Below are positions 45,734 through 54,751 of a stretch of DNA of 64,000 nucleotides, piece after piece; position 1 is the first letter of the stretch, and every line of letters begins with the position of its first letter. A program made the translations under genes and the position numbers. The notes beneath the pieces were generated by a model that saw nothing but the letters and a program-made list of their open reading frames with translations, made no database searches and had not been told where the DNA came from. Where the stretch lies: assembly GCF_035961655.1 (NCBI RefSeq), contig NZ_CP108393.1, positions 1,178,001 through 1,242,000 of the forward strand, written 5' to 3'. The stretch is from Streptomyces sp. NBC_01317 (GTDB taxonomy: Bacteria > Actinomycetota > Actinomycetes > Streptomycetales > Streptomycetaceae).

Positions 45734-46450
45734 ATGAGCGGCACACGTACGGGCAGCGCGGCGGCCGGGAGCCGCCCCGGTCGGGCCGGGCCCACGGACC
45801 GGCGCGTCAAGCGCGGGAACCAGACACGGCGGCTGGTGCTCGACCGCACGATGGACGTGGCGTCGGTGGAAGGTCTCGAAGGCCTCTCCCTGGGCCGTAT
45901 CGCGAGCGAGCTGACGCTGAGCAAGAGCGGGGTCTTCGCCCTCTTCGGCTCCAAGGAGGAGCTCCAGCTGGCGACGGTACGGGCGGCCGTGGACGTCTAC
46001 ATCGCGCACGTCGTACGGCCCACGCGTGAGGTGGCGCCGGGGGCGGAGCGGGTCTGGGCACTGTGCCGGAACTGGCTGATGTACTCCGCGAACCGCGTCT
46101 TCCGCGGCGGCTGCTTCTTCTACGGCGTCTCGGCGGAGTTCGACGCGCGCGACGGCGCGGTGCACGACGCGATCGCCAAGGCCAGTGCGGACTGGGTGAG
46201 TTACGTCGAACGCACCCTGGACGGCGCGCGGCGGGCGGGCGGTCTCGCGGCGGGCACCGACGTGCCCCAACTCGGCTTCGAGATCAGGGCGTTGATGGAG
46301 GCGTCCAACGCGCGGTCAGTGCTGCTCCGCGAGGCGATCGCATACGAGCGCGCGGGCAAGGGCATCCTGGACCGGCTGCGCGCGGTGGCGACCGACCCCG
46401 GGGCACTGCCGGAGGGGCCCGGCGAGATCAGGGTGCCGGAGACGGCGTGA
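45734..46450 (+). CDS. TetR/AcrR-family transcriptional regulator
   Basis: The protein has 238 residues. A disordered Gly/Arg-rich N-terminus of about 28 residues precedes the helix-turn-helix (GLSLGRIASELTLSKSGVFALFGSKEEL, about 51-78). The ligand domain contains RVFRGGCFFYGVSAEFDARDG, similar to YxaF/QacR-type sensors. The 22-bp palindrome just upstream is its likely site. It probably controls the divergent VOC-domain protein in response to a small molecule. Confidence 0.93.
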   Translation: MSGTRTGSAAAGSRPGRAGPTDRRVKRGNQTRRLVLDRTMDVASVEGLEGLSLGRIASELTLSKSGVFALFGSKEELQLATVRAAVDVYIAHVVRPTREVAPGAERVWALCRNWLMYSANRVFRGGCFFYGVSAEFDARDGAVHDAIAKASADWVSYVERTLDGARRAGGLAAGTDVPQLGFEIRALMEASNARSVLLREAIAYERAGKGILDRLRAVATDPGALPEGPGEIRVPETA

Positions 46451-46606
46451 CCCGGCCGGTGCCGAGACCGGTACGTGGGCGGCGCCCCCGCACGAAAGAG
46501 TGAATCGTTCCCCGGACACCCCATGTTCGGCTGCCGGAGGCAGCACTGTGCAGGGGCGGGCGACCAGCTCCGCACCCGCCGCACCGGCACAGGGGAAGGG
46601 GTGGGA

Positions 46607-48655
46607 GTGGCACACACCAAGGGGCGGCTCCCGGTCTCGCTGCGGGACCGGGCGCGCTACCGGTTCGACCGCACGCTGGCCCGCAGCACCGGCACACTGA
46701 TGGGCTGGCTGATACTCACCTGCCTGGCCGTCGTCGTGCCGGTGAGCGTCCTGCTGGTGTGGACGGACCCCGATTCGCCGCACTCGTTGTCGGGCCGCCT
46801 GACGGCGGCGTGGCGGACCAGCGCGGAGACGCTGCGGCTGGGCGCGATCTCCGGAACGCCGCTGCGCATGGTCCTGTCGGCGCTGCTCGGACTGGTCGCC
46901 CTGCTGTGCGTGTCGACCCTGATCGGAGTGATCACCAACAGCCTGGCCGAACGGATGGCGGAGTTGAGCCGCGGGCGGTCGACGGTTCTGGAGCACGGCC
47001 ATGTGCTGGTGCTCGGCTGGTCCGACCAGGTGACCACGGTGGTAGGGGAGTTGGTCTCGGCGCAGGCCCCGCGCCGGTCCCGGGCCATCGTCCTGCTCGC
47101 CGACCGGGACAAGACCGGGATGGAGCAGGCACTGGCCGCCCGGGCCGGCGGCGCCCGGCTCATCTGCCGCAGCGGTCCGCCGAGCGACCCCGCCGTACTG
47201 GCGCTGGTCAGCCCGCGGACGGCGAGCACCGTGCTGGTGCTGCCCCCGGGCGGGCCGGCGTCCGACCCCGAGGTGCTGCGGGTCCTGCTCGCGCTGCGTG
47301 CGGTCGCCGGCGAGGGGCCGGGCGGCCCACCGGTGCTGGCGGCGGTACGGGACGACCGCTACCGCGCGTCGGCCCGGCTGGCCGCCGGGCCACGTGCCAC
47401 GATCCTGGAGACGGACGCGGTCACGGCCCGGCTCGTCGCGCAGTGTGTCGGCCGCCCCGGCCTCTCCCTCGTCCTGCGCGACCTCCTCGACTTCGCCGGT
47501 GACGAGTTCCACCTCACCGACGCCACCGCGTTCTCCGGCGCTCCTTTCGGTACGGCCCTGCTGGGCCATGCCGACTCCTGCGTGATCGGGCTGTTGACCC
47601 CGCAGGGCCGGACCCTGCTGAACCCGCCCGCCGACACCACGGTCACACCGGGGACCCGGCTGATCGTCCTGGCCCGCGACGAGGCCGGCACACGCCCGGA
47701 GGACTGCCGGCACCTCGTCGACACGTCGGTGATCGCCGGGGACCGGCCACCACCGGAGCATCCCGCGCACCTGCTGATGCTCGGCTGGAACCGCCGGGCT
47801 CCCCTGGTCGTGGAACAGCTCCGGCGCACGGCCCGGCCCGGTTCCGTCCTGGACATCGTGACGGACCGGTCCCTGCCTGGGCCACGGGAGCCGGAGGCGG
47901 TCGCGGCGACGGCTGCGGAGGCGGAGGCAGCGCAGGACGTGGACCGGCTGGCCGTTCGGTCCCGGACCGCCACCCTGTCGCGGCCCGAGACCCTGCTCGG
48001 GCTCGACCTCGCCCCGTACGACGGTCTGGTGGTCCTCGGCCCCGATCCCGGCGACGGGCCGGACCGGCCCGACGACTGGACGCTGGTCGCCCTGCTGGCG
48101 CTGCGGCTGCTGGAGGAACGCGCCGGAGGCCGGGAGTTACGGGTCGTCAGCGAGCTCACCGACGACCGCAACCGCCCCCTCGCACCCGTCAACCCCGGCT
48201 CCGACGTCATCGTCAGCGGCGAACTGACCGGACTGCTCATGGCGCAGATCGCGCAGAACCATCATCTGGCCCCGGTGTTCGACGAGTTGTTCTCCGCGGA
48301 GGGCAGCCGGCTCTGTCTGCGTGCGGCCGGGACGTACGTCCGCGCGGGGTGCGAGGCGACCTTCGCCACGGTCGTGGCCGCCGCCCGCGACCGCGGCGAA
48401 TGCGCCATCGGCTACCGCCGTCACGACCGGCGGATGTCGGCGCCCGACTACGGGGTCCGGCTGAACCCGCCCAAGGGGGAACGGCGTGAGTGGAGTACCG
48501 GGGACCACGTGGTGGTCGTCACGACCGACCCGACCGTGCCCGGCCGGGCGGCTGGGACCGTCCGGGCCCCCGCGGCCGGGACCGCCGGGGAGGACGGGGA
48601 GGCCGGGGAAGGACGTCCGCCGGAGAGGGCCCGCCCCGAACCCGGGATCCGCTGA
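46607..48655 (+). CDS. CASTOR/POLLUX-related putative ion channel
   Basis: The protein has 682 residues. GTG 46607 is preferred (GGAAGGGG upstream); GTG 46601 is possible. Two membrane segments lie near the N-terminus (WLILTCLAVVVPVSVLLVW and LRMVLSALLGLVALLCVSTL), separated by a pore-like loop. Two RCK-like nucleotide-binding domains follow (HVLVLGWSDQVTTVVGELV near 130, LLMLGWNRRAPLVVEQL near 390). This is the layout of plant CASTOR/POLLUX and bacterial relatives. It probably carries monovalent or divalent cations under ligand control. The C-terminal 35 residues are disordered Gly/Glu/Pro. Confidence 0.88.
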   Translation: MAHTKGRLPVSLRDRARYRFDRTLARSTGTLMGWLILTCLAVVVPVSVLLVWTDPDSPHSLSGRLTAAWRTSAETLRLGAISGTPLRMVLSALLGLVALLCVSTLIGVITNSLAERMAELSRGRSTVLEHGHVLVLGWSDQVTTVVGELVSAQAPRRSRAIVLLADRDKTGMEQALAARAGGARLICRSGPPSDPAVLALVSPRTASTVLVLPPGGPASDPEVLRVLLALRAVAGEGPGGPPVLAAVRDDRYRASARLAAGPRATILETDAVTARLVAQCVGRPGLSLVLRDLLDFAGDEFHLTDATAFSGAPFGTALLGHADSCVIGLLTPQGRTLLNPPADTTVTPGTRLIVLARDEAGTRPEDCRHLVDTSVIAGDRPPPEHPAHLLMLGWNRRAPLVVEQLRRTARPGSVLDIVTDRSLPGPREPEAVAATAAEAEAAQDVDRLAVRSRTATLSRPETLLGLDLAPYDGLVVLGPDPGDGPDRPDDWTLVALLALRLLEERAGGRELRVVSELTDDRNRPLAPVNPGSDVIVSGELTGLLMAQIAQNHHLAPVFDELFSAEGSRLCLRAAGTYVRAGCEATFATVVAAARDRGECAIGYRRHDRRMSAPDYGVRLNPPKGERREWSTGDHVVVVTTDPTVPGRAAGTVRAPAAGTAGEDGEAGEGRPPERARPEPGIR

Positions 48656-48657
48656 CA

Positions 48658-48682
48658 CGCGCCGGCCTGCCGGGCCGGCGCG
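48658..48682. terminator. bidirectional hairpin terminator
   Basis: CGCGCCGGCC and GGCCGGCGCG form a perfect 10-bp stem with a 5-base loop between the convergent channel and laccase genes. Confidence 0.75.
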
Positions 48683-48713
48683 GTCCGCGCCGGCCCCCCG
48701 TGGTTCCCGCCCC

Positions 48714-49712
48714 TCAGTGGCCCGTGTGATCCCCGTCCGCCGGGGTTCCGGGGTGGTGGGGCTCGTAGCCCGGGACGGTGCCGTCCGGTTTCGCCACCAG
48801 GAACAGTCCGGCCATGCCCATGTCCGAGTGGCTCTGGACGTGGCAGTGGTACATCCACGCGCCCGCGCCGACGTGTTCGCCCGCGATGATCTGGAAGCCG
48901 AACGAGTCCGCCGGCCCTGTGATCTTGTTGTCGATCACACGGCTGGGGTCGTCGGGGCCGGTGAGCAGGCCCGTCCTGTTGTCCGCCCAGCGGTGACCGT
49001 GGATGTGGAACGTGTGGTAGTACTCGCCGTGCGTGATCATGATGACCTCGACCCGGTCCCCCACCGTGGCCTCGAAGTCGGGCGTGGCGGCGCCGGTCTT
49101 GTTGTTGATCGTCATGTCGTTGAAGACGATGGTGAACTGCTTGTCGGGCAGGATGTCACCCTTCCGGCGCACGACGACGGGGCCGTAGAGCCCCTTGCGG
49201 ATCCCGCCGGTGCCGTGGTCCGTGCCCACCACGTGGTCGTGGTAGTGCCAGTAGCCCGCGCTGCCCGGCCGCCAGGTGCCGTCGGCGCGCTTGCCCGGTG
49301 CGTGGGTGCGCCAGGTGTACGTGCGGGTCGCGCCGGGCTCCACGTGGCTCCGGTTCATCCGGGTGCCGTCGCTGGCGATGTCGTAGTCCACGCCGTGCAC
49401 ATGGAGGCTGGCCGCCACGTCCGTCGTGTTCTCGAACTCGATGTGAAGGGTGTCGCCCTCGGTCAGCTCGATCAGCGGACCCGGGACGGTCGCCGCGCCC
49501 TTCTCGAAACCGTAGCCCAGCTGACCGTCCGCCAGCTTCTCGGCGTACAGCTTGAGATGGCGCACCTGGCCCCCGGCGGGCGCGGTGGGGGGTGGAGCCT
49601 CCGCCGAACTCGCGGCGGGCGCGGACGCCACCGACAACGAGGCCGCTCCGGTGGCGGCGACCGCACCGCCCGCCAACAGGCGCCGGCTGAAGCTCCTTCT
49701 GTCCATGGCCAT
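48714..49712 (-). CDS. Tat-exported two-domain small laccase (multicopper oxidase)
   Basis: The protein has 332 residues. ATG 49712 has GGGGAG six bases upstream; [18 protein letters not shown] is a twin-arginine signal. Copper sites are all present: [17 protein letters not shown] and [12 protein letters not shown], giving a type 1 Cys-His-Met site and the trinuclear cluster formed between trimer subunits. It oxidises phenols or protein donors and reduces oxygen to water outside the cell. It diverges from the ThuA-PQQ/cupredoxin pair, which could supply its electrons. Confidence 0.95.
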   Translation of the reverse strand: MAMDRRSFSRRLLAGGAVAATGAASLSVASAPAASSAEAPPPTAPAGGQVRHLKLYAEKLADGQLGYGFEKGAATVPGPLIELTEGDTLHIEFENTTDVAASLHVHGVDYDIASDGTRMNRSHVEPGATRTYTWRTHAPGKRADGTWRPGSAGYWHYHDHVVGTDHGTGGIRKGLYGPVVVRRKGDILPDKQFTIVFNDMTINNKTGAATPDFEATVGDRVEVIMITHGEYYHTFHIHGHRWADNRTGLLTGPDDPSRVIDNKITGPADSFGFQIIAGEHVGAGAWMYHCHVQSHSDMGMAGLFLVAKPDGTVPGYEPHHPGTPADGDHTGH

Positions 49713-49840
49713 ATCGAACTCCCCTGTGCCGTAAGGAGATGGACGGGGCGCAGGAGTCCCCGGGGACGGCCACACGGTAGAGCAGTGATCTTCGTTTATC
49801 CACACTCAGGACAAAGTTGGTGGGATTCCGTCCATAGCTA

Positions 49841-49869
49841 TTGGCTGACCGCCGAAAGACGTCTAGCTT
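49841..49869 (+). promoter_or_regulatory. promoter of the ThuA-PQQ/cupredoxin operon
   Basis: TTGGCT and TAGCTT are 17 bases apart, 39 bases before ATG 49909. Two near-identical segments (CAAAGTTGG around 49812 and 49890) flank it and might be regulatory direct repeats. Confidence 0.5.
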
Positions 49870-49908
49870 CAAGCGCTGTTGCTGTGACCAAAGTTGGGTG
49901 GGTGAACA

Positions 49909-52389
49909 ATGCAGCGCGCACCACATCACCGGTCAAGATCCAGGCGCGGGGCGGCCGCGTTCCTGGTCGCCGGCACCATGGCGGCATCCCTGCTGGGCGG
50001 CACCGCCGCCACGGCGAGACCGTTCCCTGAGCCGCCACCGACCGCCTTGGCCCTTCCGTCGCCGCCGGGCGGCCAGAACGTCAAGGTCCTCGTGTTCCAC
50101 GCCTCGGCCACCGAGGAGTCACCGCTCGTCAACGCCGGGATCGAGGCCATCGAGGCGATCGGCCTCGCGGGACCGGCGGCCGGGCGCTTCAAGACCGAGG
50201 CCACGGACGACGGTTCGGTCTTCACCAACGAGAAGAAGCTCGGCAAGTACAACGCCGTCGTCTTCCTCACCGGCGGCGGCGACGTGCTCGATCCGGAGCA
50301 GGAGGCCGGGCTGGAGTCGTACGTGGAGGCCGGCGGCGGCTTCCTCGGCATCCATGACGCGGCCCGTACGGAACCGTACTCCGACTGGTTCACCGGTCTG
50401 ATCGGCGCGCGGCCCGCGGCCACCAGCCCGGCCACCGTCCAGCGCGCGACCGTCGAGGTCGCCGACCGGGTGAATCCGGCCACGAAGAACCTCCCCGTGG
50501 AGTGGAAGCGGCCCGACAAGTGGATCAACTGGGCGGCCAACCCGACCGGCAAGGTGCACACCGTCGCCAAGGTCAGGGAGAGCAGCTACCGGCCGGGGGC
50601 GGGCGCCAACGGCGTCGACCACCCGGTCTCCTGGTGCCGTGACTACGACGGCGGCCGGTCCTTCTACACCGGGATGGGCGGTACGGCGGAGTCGTACGCC
50701 GAGACCGACTTCCGCGAGCACCTGCGGGGCGCCCTCCAGTGGACCACGCGCCTCTCGCGCGCCGACTGCAAGGCGACCATCGACGCCAACTACACGGCGG
50801 CGAAGGTGACCCAGCCCAACCAGGCGGGCCAGCAGGACCAGATCGGCGAGCCGCACGGCCTGGTCGTGGCACCCGACGGACGGGTGCTGTACATCGGCCG
50901 CGGCGGCGGGGCGAACGGTGCTCCCGTCGTCACCGACTGGAACAACCCGGAGATGGGCAAGGGCCTCGGCCAGGTCCACATCTACGACCCCGTGACCAAG
51001 AAGGTCACGCTCGCGGGCGCCCTGACCGTCTTCGGCAACAAGGGCGGCGGCGACGAACTCACCAAGGTCGAGGAGGGGTTGCTCGGCATCGAGCTGGACC
51101 CCGCCTTCGCGGCCAACGGCTGGGTGTACCTGCACTACACCCCGCACTCCGGGCTCGACCGTGACAAGCGGATCGCCGAACGGCGCGTCTCGCGCTTCAC
51201 GCTGGACCCGGTGACGAACAAGCTGGACCTGGCATCCGAGAAGGTCCTGCTCAAGTGGCCCGTACAGGTCAACAGCTGCTGCCACGCCGGTGGCGGGATG
51301 GCCTGGGACTCGAAGGGCAACCTCTACATCGCGACCGGCGACAACAACTCGTCCGGTTTCAGCGACGGTTACTCGGGCAACAACCCGCAGCCCAACTACA
51401 AGGGCCTGTCCTTCGCGGACGCCCGCAGGACCGCGGGCAACACGAACAACCTCAACGGCAAGATCCTGCGCATCCACCCGCGGCCCGACGGCACGTACAC
51501 CCTGCCGGCCGGGAACCTCTTCACGGGTGAGGAGCAGGACGAGGGCGGCGACAAGACCCGCGGCGAGATCTATGTGATGGGCGTGCGCAACCCGGCGCGC
51601 ATCTCGGTCGACCAGAAGACCGACATCCTGTACGCGGGCTGGGTCGGCCCCGACGCGGGCGCCCCGAGCACGACCTGGGGTCCGGCGAAGTACGACACGT
51701 TCGCGGCGATCACCAAGGCGGGCAACCACGGCTGGCCGTTCTGCATGGGCAACAAGCAGCCGTACCGGGACCGCAACCTCCCCGACCCGACGAAGCCGCT
51801 GGGCTGGTACAACTGCGACGCCCCGAAGAACGAGTCCCCCAACAACGACGGCCTGGTGAACCTGCCTCCCGTCACGGGCAACACCATCTGGTACTCCCCG
51901 CAGGGCGGCGGCCCCGACTTCCCCCGGGACGCCAACGGCGTACCCAGCTACAAGGCCGAGGAAGGCACCTTCCTGCTGCCGTGGCTCAAGGGCGGCGGCC
52001 AGGCCACCATGGACGGCCCGGTGTACCGCTACAACGCGGCGACCGCGACGGCCGACGCGTGGCCGGAGTACTGGGACGGCAAGTGGTTCGTCGGTGACTT
52101 CTACGACGCCGACAACCCGCGCCACGCGGTGCTGACCGATCCCAAGACGGTCGGCAAGGGCGGACTGCCCGTCACCGCCGAGTCGTTGAAGAAGATCATC
52201 CCGGTCGGCAACGGCGGCATCCGCAACCTCATGGACTGGAAGTTCGCGCCGGACGGCTCGCTCTACGTCCTGGACTACGGGCGCGGCTTCTTCACCTCCG
52301 ACTCCCAGTCCGCGCTGTGGCGTGTGACGTACAAGGGCGGCGAGGCGACGCCCGCCGCCGCGGATCTGGCCAGGAAGGCGACTCAGTGA
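49909..52389 (+). CDS. secreted ThuA-domain / PQQ-dependent sugar dehydrogenase fusion
   Basis: The protein has 826 residues. A signal peptide (about 1-37) is followed by a ThuA domain (about 55-280: KVLVFHASATEESPLVNAGIEAIEAI, VVFLTGGGDVL, GGGFLGIHDA). A six-bladed PQQ-dependent glucose dehydrogenase-like propeller (about 310-810) follows: GLVVAPDGRVLYIGRGG, EEGLLGIELDPAF, HAGGGMAWDSKGNLYIATGDN, LNGKILRIHPRPDG, MGVRNPARISVD. ThuA-type domains act in 3-keto-trehalose metabolism; the propeller would oxidise sugar hydroxyls with PQQ and calcium. Its stop overlaps the next gene's GTG (GTGA), so the cupredoxin fusion is made with it. Confidence 0.9.
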   Translation: MQRAPHHRSRSRRGAAAFLVAGTMAASLLGGTAATARPFPEPPPTALALPSPPGGQNVKVLVFHASATEESPLVNAGIEAIEAIGLAGPAAGRFKTEATDDGSVFTNEKKLGKYNAVVFLTGGGDVLDPEQEAGLESYVEAGGGFLGIHDAARTEPYSDWFTGLIGARPAATSPATVQRATVEVADRVNPATKNLPVEWKRPDKWINWAANPTGKVHTVAKVRESSYRPGAGANGVDHPVSWCRDYDGGRSFYTGMGGTAESYAETDFREHLRGALQWTTRLSRADCKATIDANYTAAKVTQPNQAGQQDQIGEPHGLVVAPDGRVLYIGRGGGANGAPVVTDWNNPEMGKGLGQVHIYDPVTKKVTLAGALTVFGNKGGGDELTKVEEGLLGIELDPAFAANGWVYLHYTPHSGLDRDKRIAERRVSRFTLDPVTNKLDLASEKVLLKWPVQVNSCCHAGGGMAWDSKGNLYIATGDNNSSGFSDGYSGNNPQPNYKGLSFADARRTAGNTNNLNGKILRIHPRPDGTYTLPAGNLFTGEEQDEGGDKTRGEIYVMGVRNPARISVDQKTDILYAGWVGPDAGAPSTTWGPAKYDTFAAITKAGNHGWPFCMGNKQPYRDRNLPDPTKPLGWYNCDAPKNESPNNDGLVNLPPVTGNTIWYSPQGGGPDFPRDANGVPSYKAEEGTFLLPWLKGGGQATMDGPVYRYNAATATADAWPEYWDGKWFVGDFYDADNPRHAVLTDPKTVGKGGLPVTAESLKKIIPVGNGGIRNLMDWKFAPDGSLYVLDYGRGFFTSDSQSALWRVTYKGGEATPAAADLARKATQ

Positions 52390-54617
52390 GACCCCGATCA
52401 GTGAGACACCGACCTCTACGCCTGTGGACGGCCCTCCTGGGCGCGTTGCTGATGGTGCTGGGGCTGACGTCGACGGCCGCCTACGGGCGGACCGGCGACC
52501 GTACGGCCGACAGCACGGCGGCCGCCCAGGTTCTCAACTGGACGACGAGCGGCCGCACCGACCGGTACGTCACCTTCCCGACCACCGCGGTGGCGGGGGC
52601 GACGACCATCGTCTTCGAGAACAGTGTGGCCACCGGCAACGACATCGGGATGCCGCACACGCTGACCTTCGACGTGTCGGACCCCGAGTACAACAACGAC
52701 GTACCGCTCAACATCCTGGCCAATCCGAGTGACGACAACGGCGGCAAGTACTCCGTCGAGGTCAATCTCACCCCGGGCCGCTACCGCTTCTTCTGCACCA
52801 TCCCGGGCCACGGCCAGATGCAGGGCATCCTGACCGTGACCGAGGCGGGCGGCGGCGACGACACCACTCCGCCCGTCGTCAAGGCCACCGTGGACGGGGA
52901 GGGCAACGACCAGGGCGAGTACGTGGGTTCGGCCGTGGTGGGTCTGTCGGCCACCGACGAGGGATCCGGCGTGGCGTCGATCGAGTACCGGACCGGAGTC
53001 GGCGGCACCTGGCAGCCGTACACCGTTCCGCTGGTGTTCGACCAGGTCGGCCAGCACGATGTCGCCTACCGCGCCACCGACCAGGCGGGAAACGTGTCGC
53101 CGGAGGCGGGCGTGTCCTTCTGGGTGGTGGCGCGGCCCGGCGGTGACTCCACCGCGCCGGAGACCTCGGCGACGGTGAGCGGCGACAAGGACCCGGCGGG
53201 CAACTACCTGACGATGGCCACGGTCACCGTCACCGCCTCGGACACCGGTTCGGGCGTCAACACCATCGAGTACGCCCTCGGGGCGGGCGCGGCGTGGCAG
53301 CCGTACACCGGGCCGGTGATGGTCCATCAGGTCGGCGCGCACACCGTCCGCTACAGGGCGACCGACAAGGCGGGGAACGTGACGGCCGAGAAGTCCGTCG
53401 CCTTCACCGTCGTGGCGCCGCCCGCGCAGGACACGACGGCGCCGGTGACCACGGCGGCCGTCAGCGGCACCCTGAACTCCGGCGGTGCCTACGTCACCAG
53501 CGCCAAGGTCACCCTGTCGGCGACCGACGCCGGCGGGTCCGGGGTGGACAGGACCGAGTACTCGCTGGACGGCGGTCCGTACCTCGCGTACACCACCCCC
53601 GTCATCGTCGACGCGCTCGGTTACCACACGCTCGCGCACCGGGCGACGGACAAGGCCGGCAACACGTCGGCGGCCAAGCAGGTGTCCTTCACCATCGCGC
53701 AGGGCGGTGGCGTCCCGGCGCCCAACTGCCCTGAGTTCGATGAGCGGTTGACGGTCATCGTGGGCGCGGTCGACACCGGTGTGCCGAACCGGCTCACCCG
53801 GAGCCGGTGCACGATCAACGAGCTGATCGAGGACGAGAAGGACTGGTCCTCGGCGGCGCTGTTCCTCAAGCACGTGGACGGCGTGCTCGACAAGCTGCTG
53901 GCCGACAACGTCATCGACCAGCGCGAGTTCAACAAGATCACCAAGGCGGCCAAGCAGTCGAAGATCGGCAAGCCCGGCCAGACCGAGGGCTACCGCGACC
54001 TCTTCGACGGTACGGCGGAGTCCCTGGCGCAGTGGGAGCAGGTCGGCGGCGGTAAGTTCGCGCTGTCCGGCGAAGGTGCCATCACCAGCAGCACGACGGT
54101 GAACGGCATGGGCATGCTGTGGTTCCCGGAGCGCAAGTACGGCGACTTCTCGCTCAAGCTCCAGTTCCGCGACGACGCCCCGGGCACGGGCAACGCCAAC
54201 GGCGGTGTGTTCGTGCGGTTCCCGAACGTCCACAACCACCCCGAGGAGTCCCGGCCCGAGTGGGTCGCCATCAACTACGGGCACGAGATGCAGATCCTCG
54301 ACAACCCCGTCGGCGACATGTACAAGACCGGCTCGGTGTACGGCTTCGACCGGGTGGGCCTGGGCGGCGCGGGGGTCACCCCGAAGGGCAGCTGGAACGA
54401 CTACGAGATCCGCGCGGAGGGCCAGCACTTCACGATCCTGCGCAACGGTGTGGTGATCAACGAGTTCGACAACGTCGGCGGACAGGCCTTCACACCGCCG
54501 CGCGCCGGGGACCCGGGGACGGACGGCCGGCGGTACGCCACCGGTTACGTCGGCCTCCAGGTGCACAGCACGACGGACGTGATCTCGTACCGCAACATCC
54601 GTATCAAGGAGCTGTAG
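52386..54617 (+). CDS. secreted cupredoxin / Ig-like repeats / DUF1080 (3-keto-disaccharide hydrolase) fusion
   Basis: The protein has 743 residues, starting at the coupled GTG. Signal peptide about 1-35; then a plastocyanin-type cupredoxin (about 45-150) with a complete type 1 copper set: His in MPHTLTFDV, Cys and His in FFCTIPGH, Met in GHGQM. Three OmpL47/Ig-like repeats of about 90 residues follow (each begins D-T/S-T-x-P and ends with GxHxVxYRATDxAGN). After a helical linker comes a DUF1080 jelly-roll (about 545-743; YRDLFDGTAESLAQWEQVGGGKF to DVISYRNIRIKEL), a domain now linked to 3-keto-glycoside hydrolysis. It could accept electrons from the PQQ enzyme and process its keto-sugar product. 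Confidence 0.88.
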   Translation: MRPRSVRHRPLRLWTALLGALLMVLGLTSTAAYGRTGDRTADSTAAAQVLNWTTSGRTDRYVTFPTTAVAGATTIVFENSVATGNDIGMPHTLTFDVSDPEYNNDVPLNILANPSDDNGGKYSVEVNLTPGRYRFFCTIPGHGQMQGILTVTEAGGGDDTTPPVVKATVDGEGNDQGEYVGSAVVGLSATDEGSGVASIEYRTGVGGTWQPYTVPLVFDQVGQHDVAYRATDQAGNVSPEAGVSFWVVARPGGDSTAPETSATVSGDKDPAGNYLTMATVTVTASDTGSGVNTIEYALGAGAAWQPYTGPVMVHQVGAHTVRYRATDKAGNVTAEKSVAFTVVAPPAQDTTAPVTTAAVSGTLNSGGAYVTSAKVTLSATDAGGSGVDRTEYSLDGGPYLAYTTPVIVDALGYHTLAHRATDKAGNTSAAKQVSFTIAQGGGVPAPNCPEFDERLTVIVGAVDTGVPNRLTRSRCTINELIEDEKDWSSAALFLKHVDGVLDKLLADNVIDQREFNKITKAAKQSKIGKPGQTEGYRDLFDGTAESLAQWEQVGGGKFALSGEGAITSSTTVNGMGMLWFPERKYGDFSLKLQFRDDAPGTGNANGGVFVRFPNVHNHPEESRPEWVAINYGHEMQILDNPVGDMYKTGSVYGFDRVGLGGAGVTPKGSWNDYEIRAEGQHFTILRNGVVINEFDNVGGQAFTPPRAGDPGTDGRRYATGYVGLQVHSTTDVISYRNIRIKEL

Positions 54618-54676
54618 ACACACGACGGCTCCGAACACACTGTACGACGGGACACACCGCACGGCGTGTCACACCG

Positions 54677-54707
54677 AGGCCCTCACCGCACCCGGCGGTG
54701 AGGGCCT
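54677..54707. terminator. bidirectional hairpin terminator
   Basis: AGGCCCTCACCGC and GCGGTGAGGGCCT form a perfect 13-bp stem with a 5-base loop between the convergent cupredoxin and LigD-polymerase genes. Confidence 0.85.
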
Positions 54708-54751
54708 TCGCCGCGCCGCCGCGCCGCCGTCCCGGCATCCCGGCATCCCGG

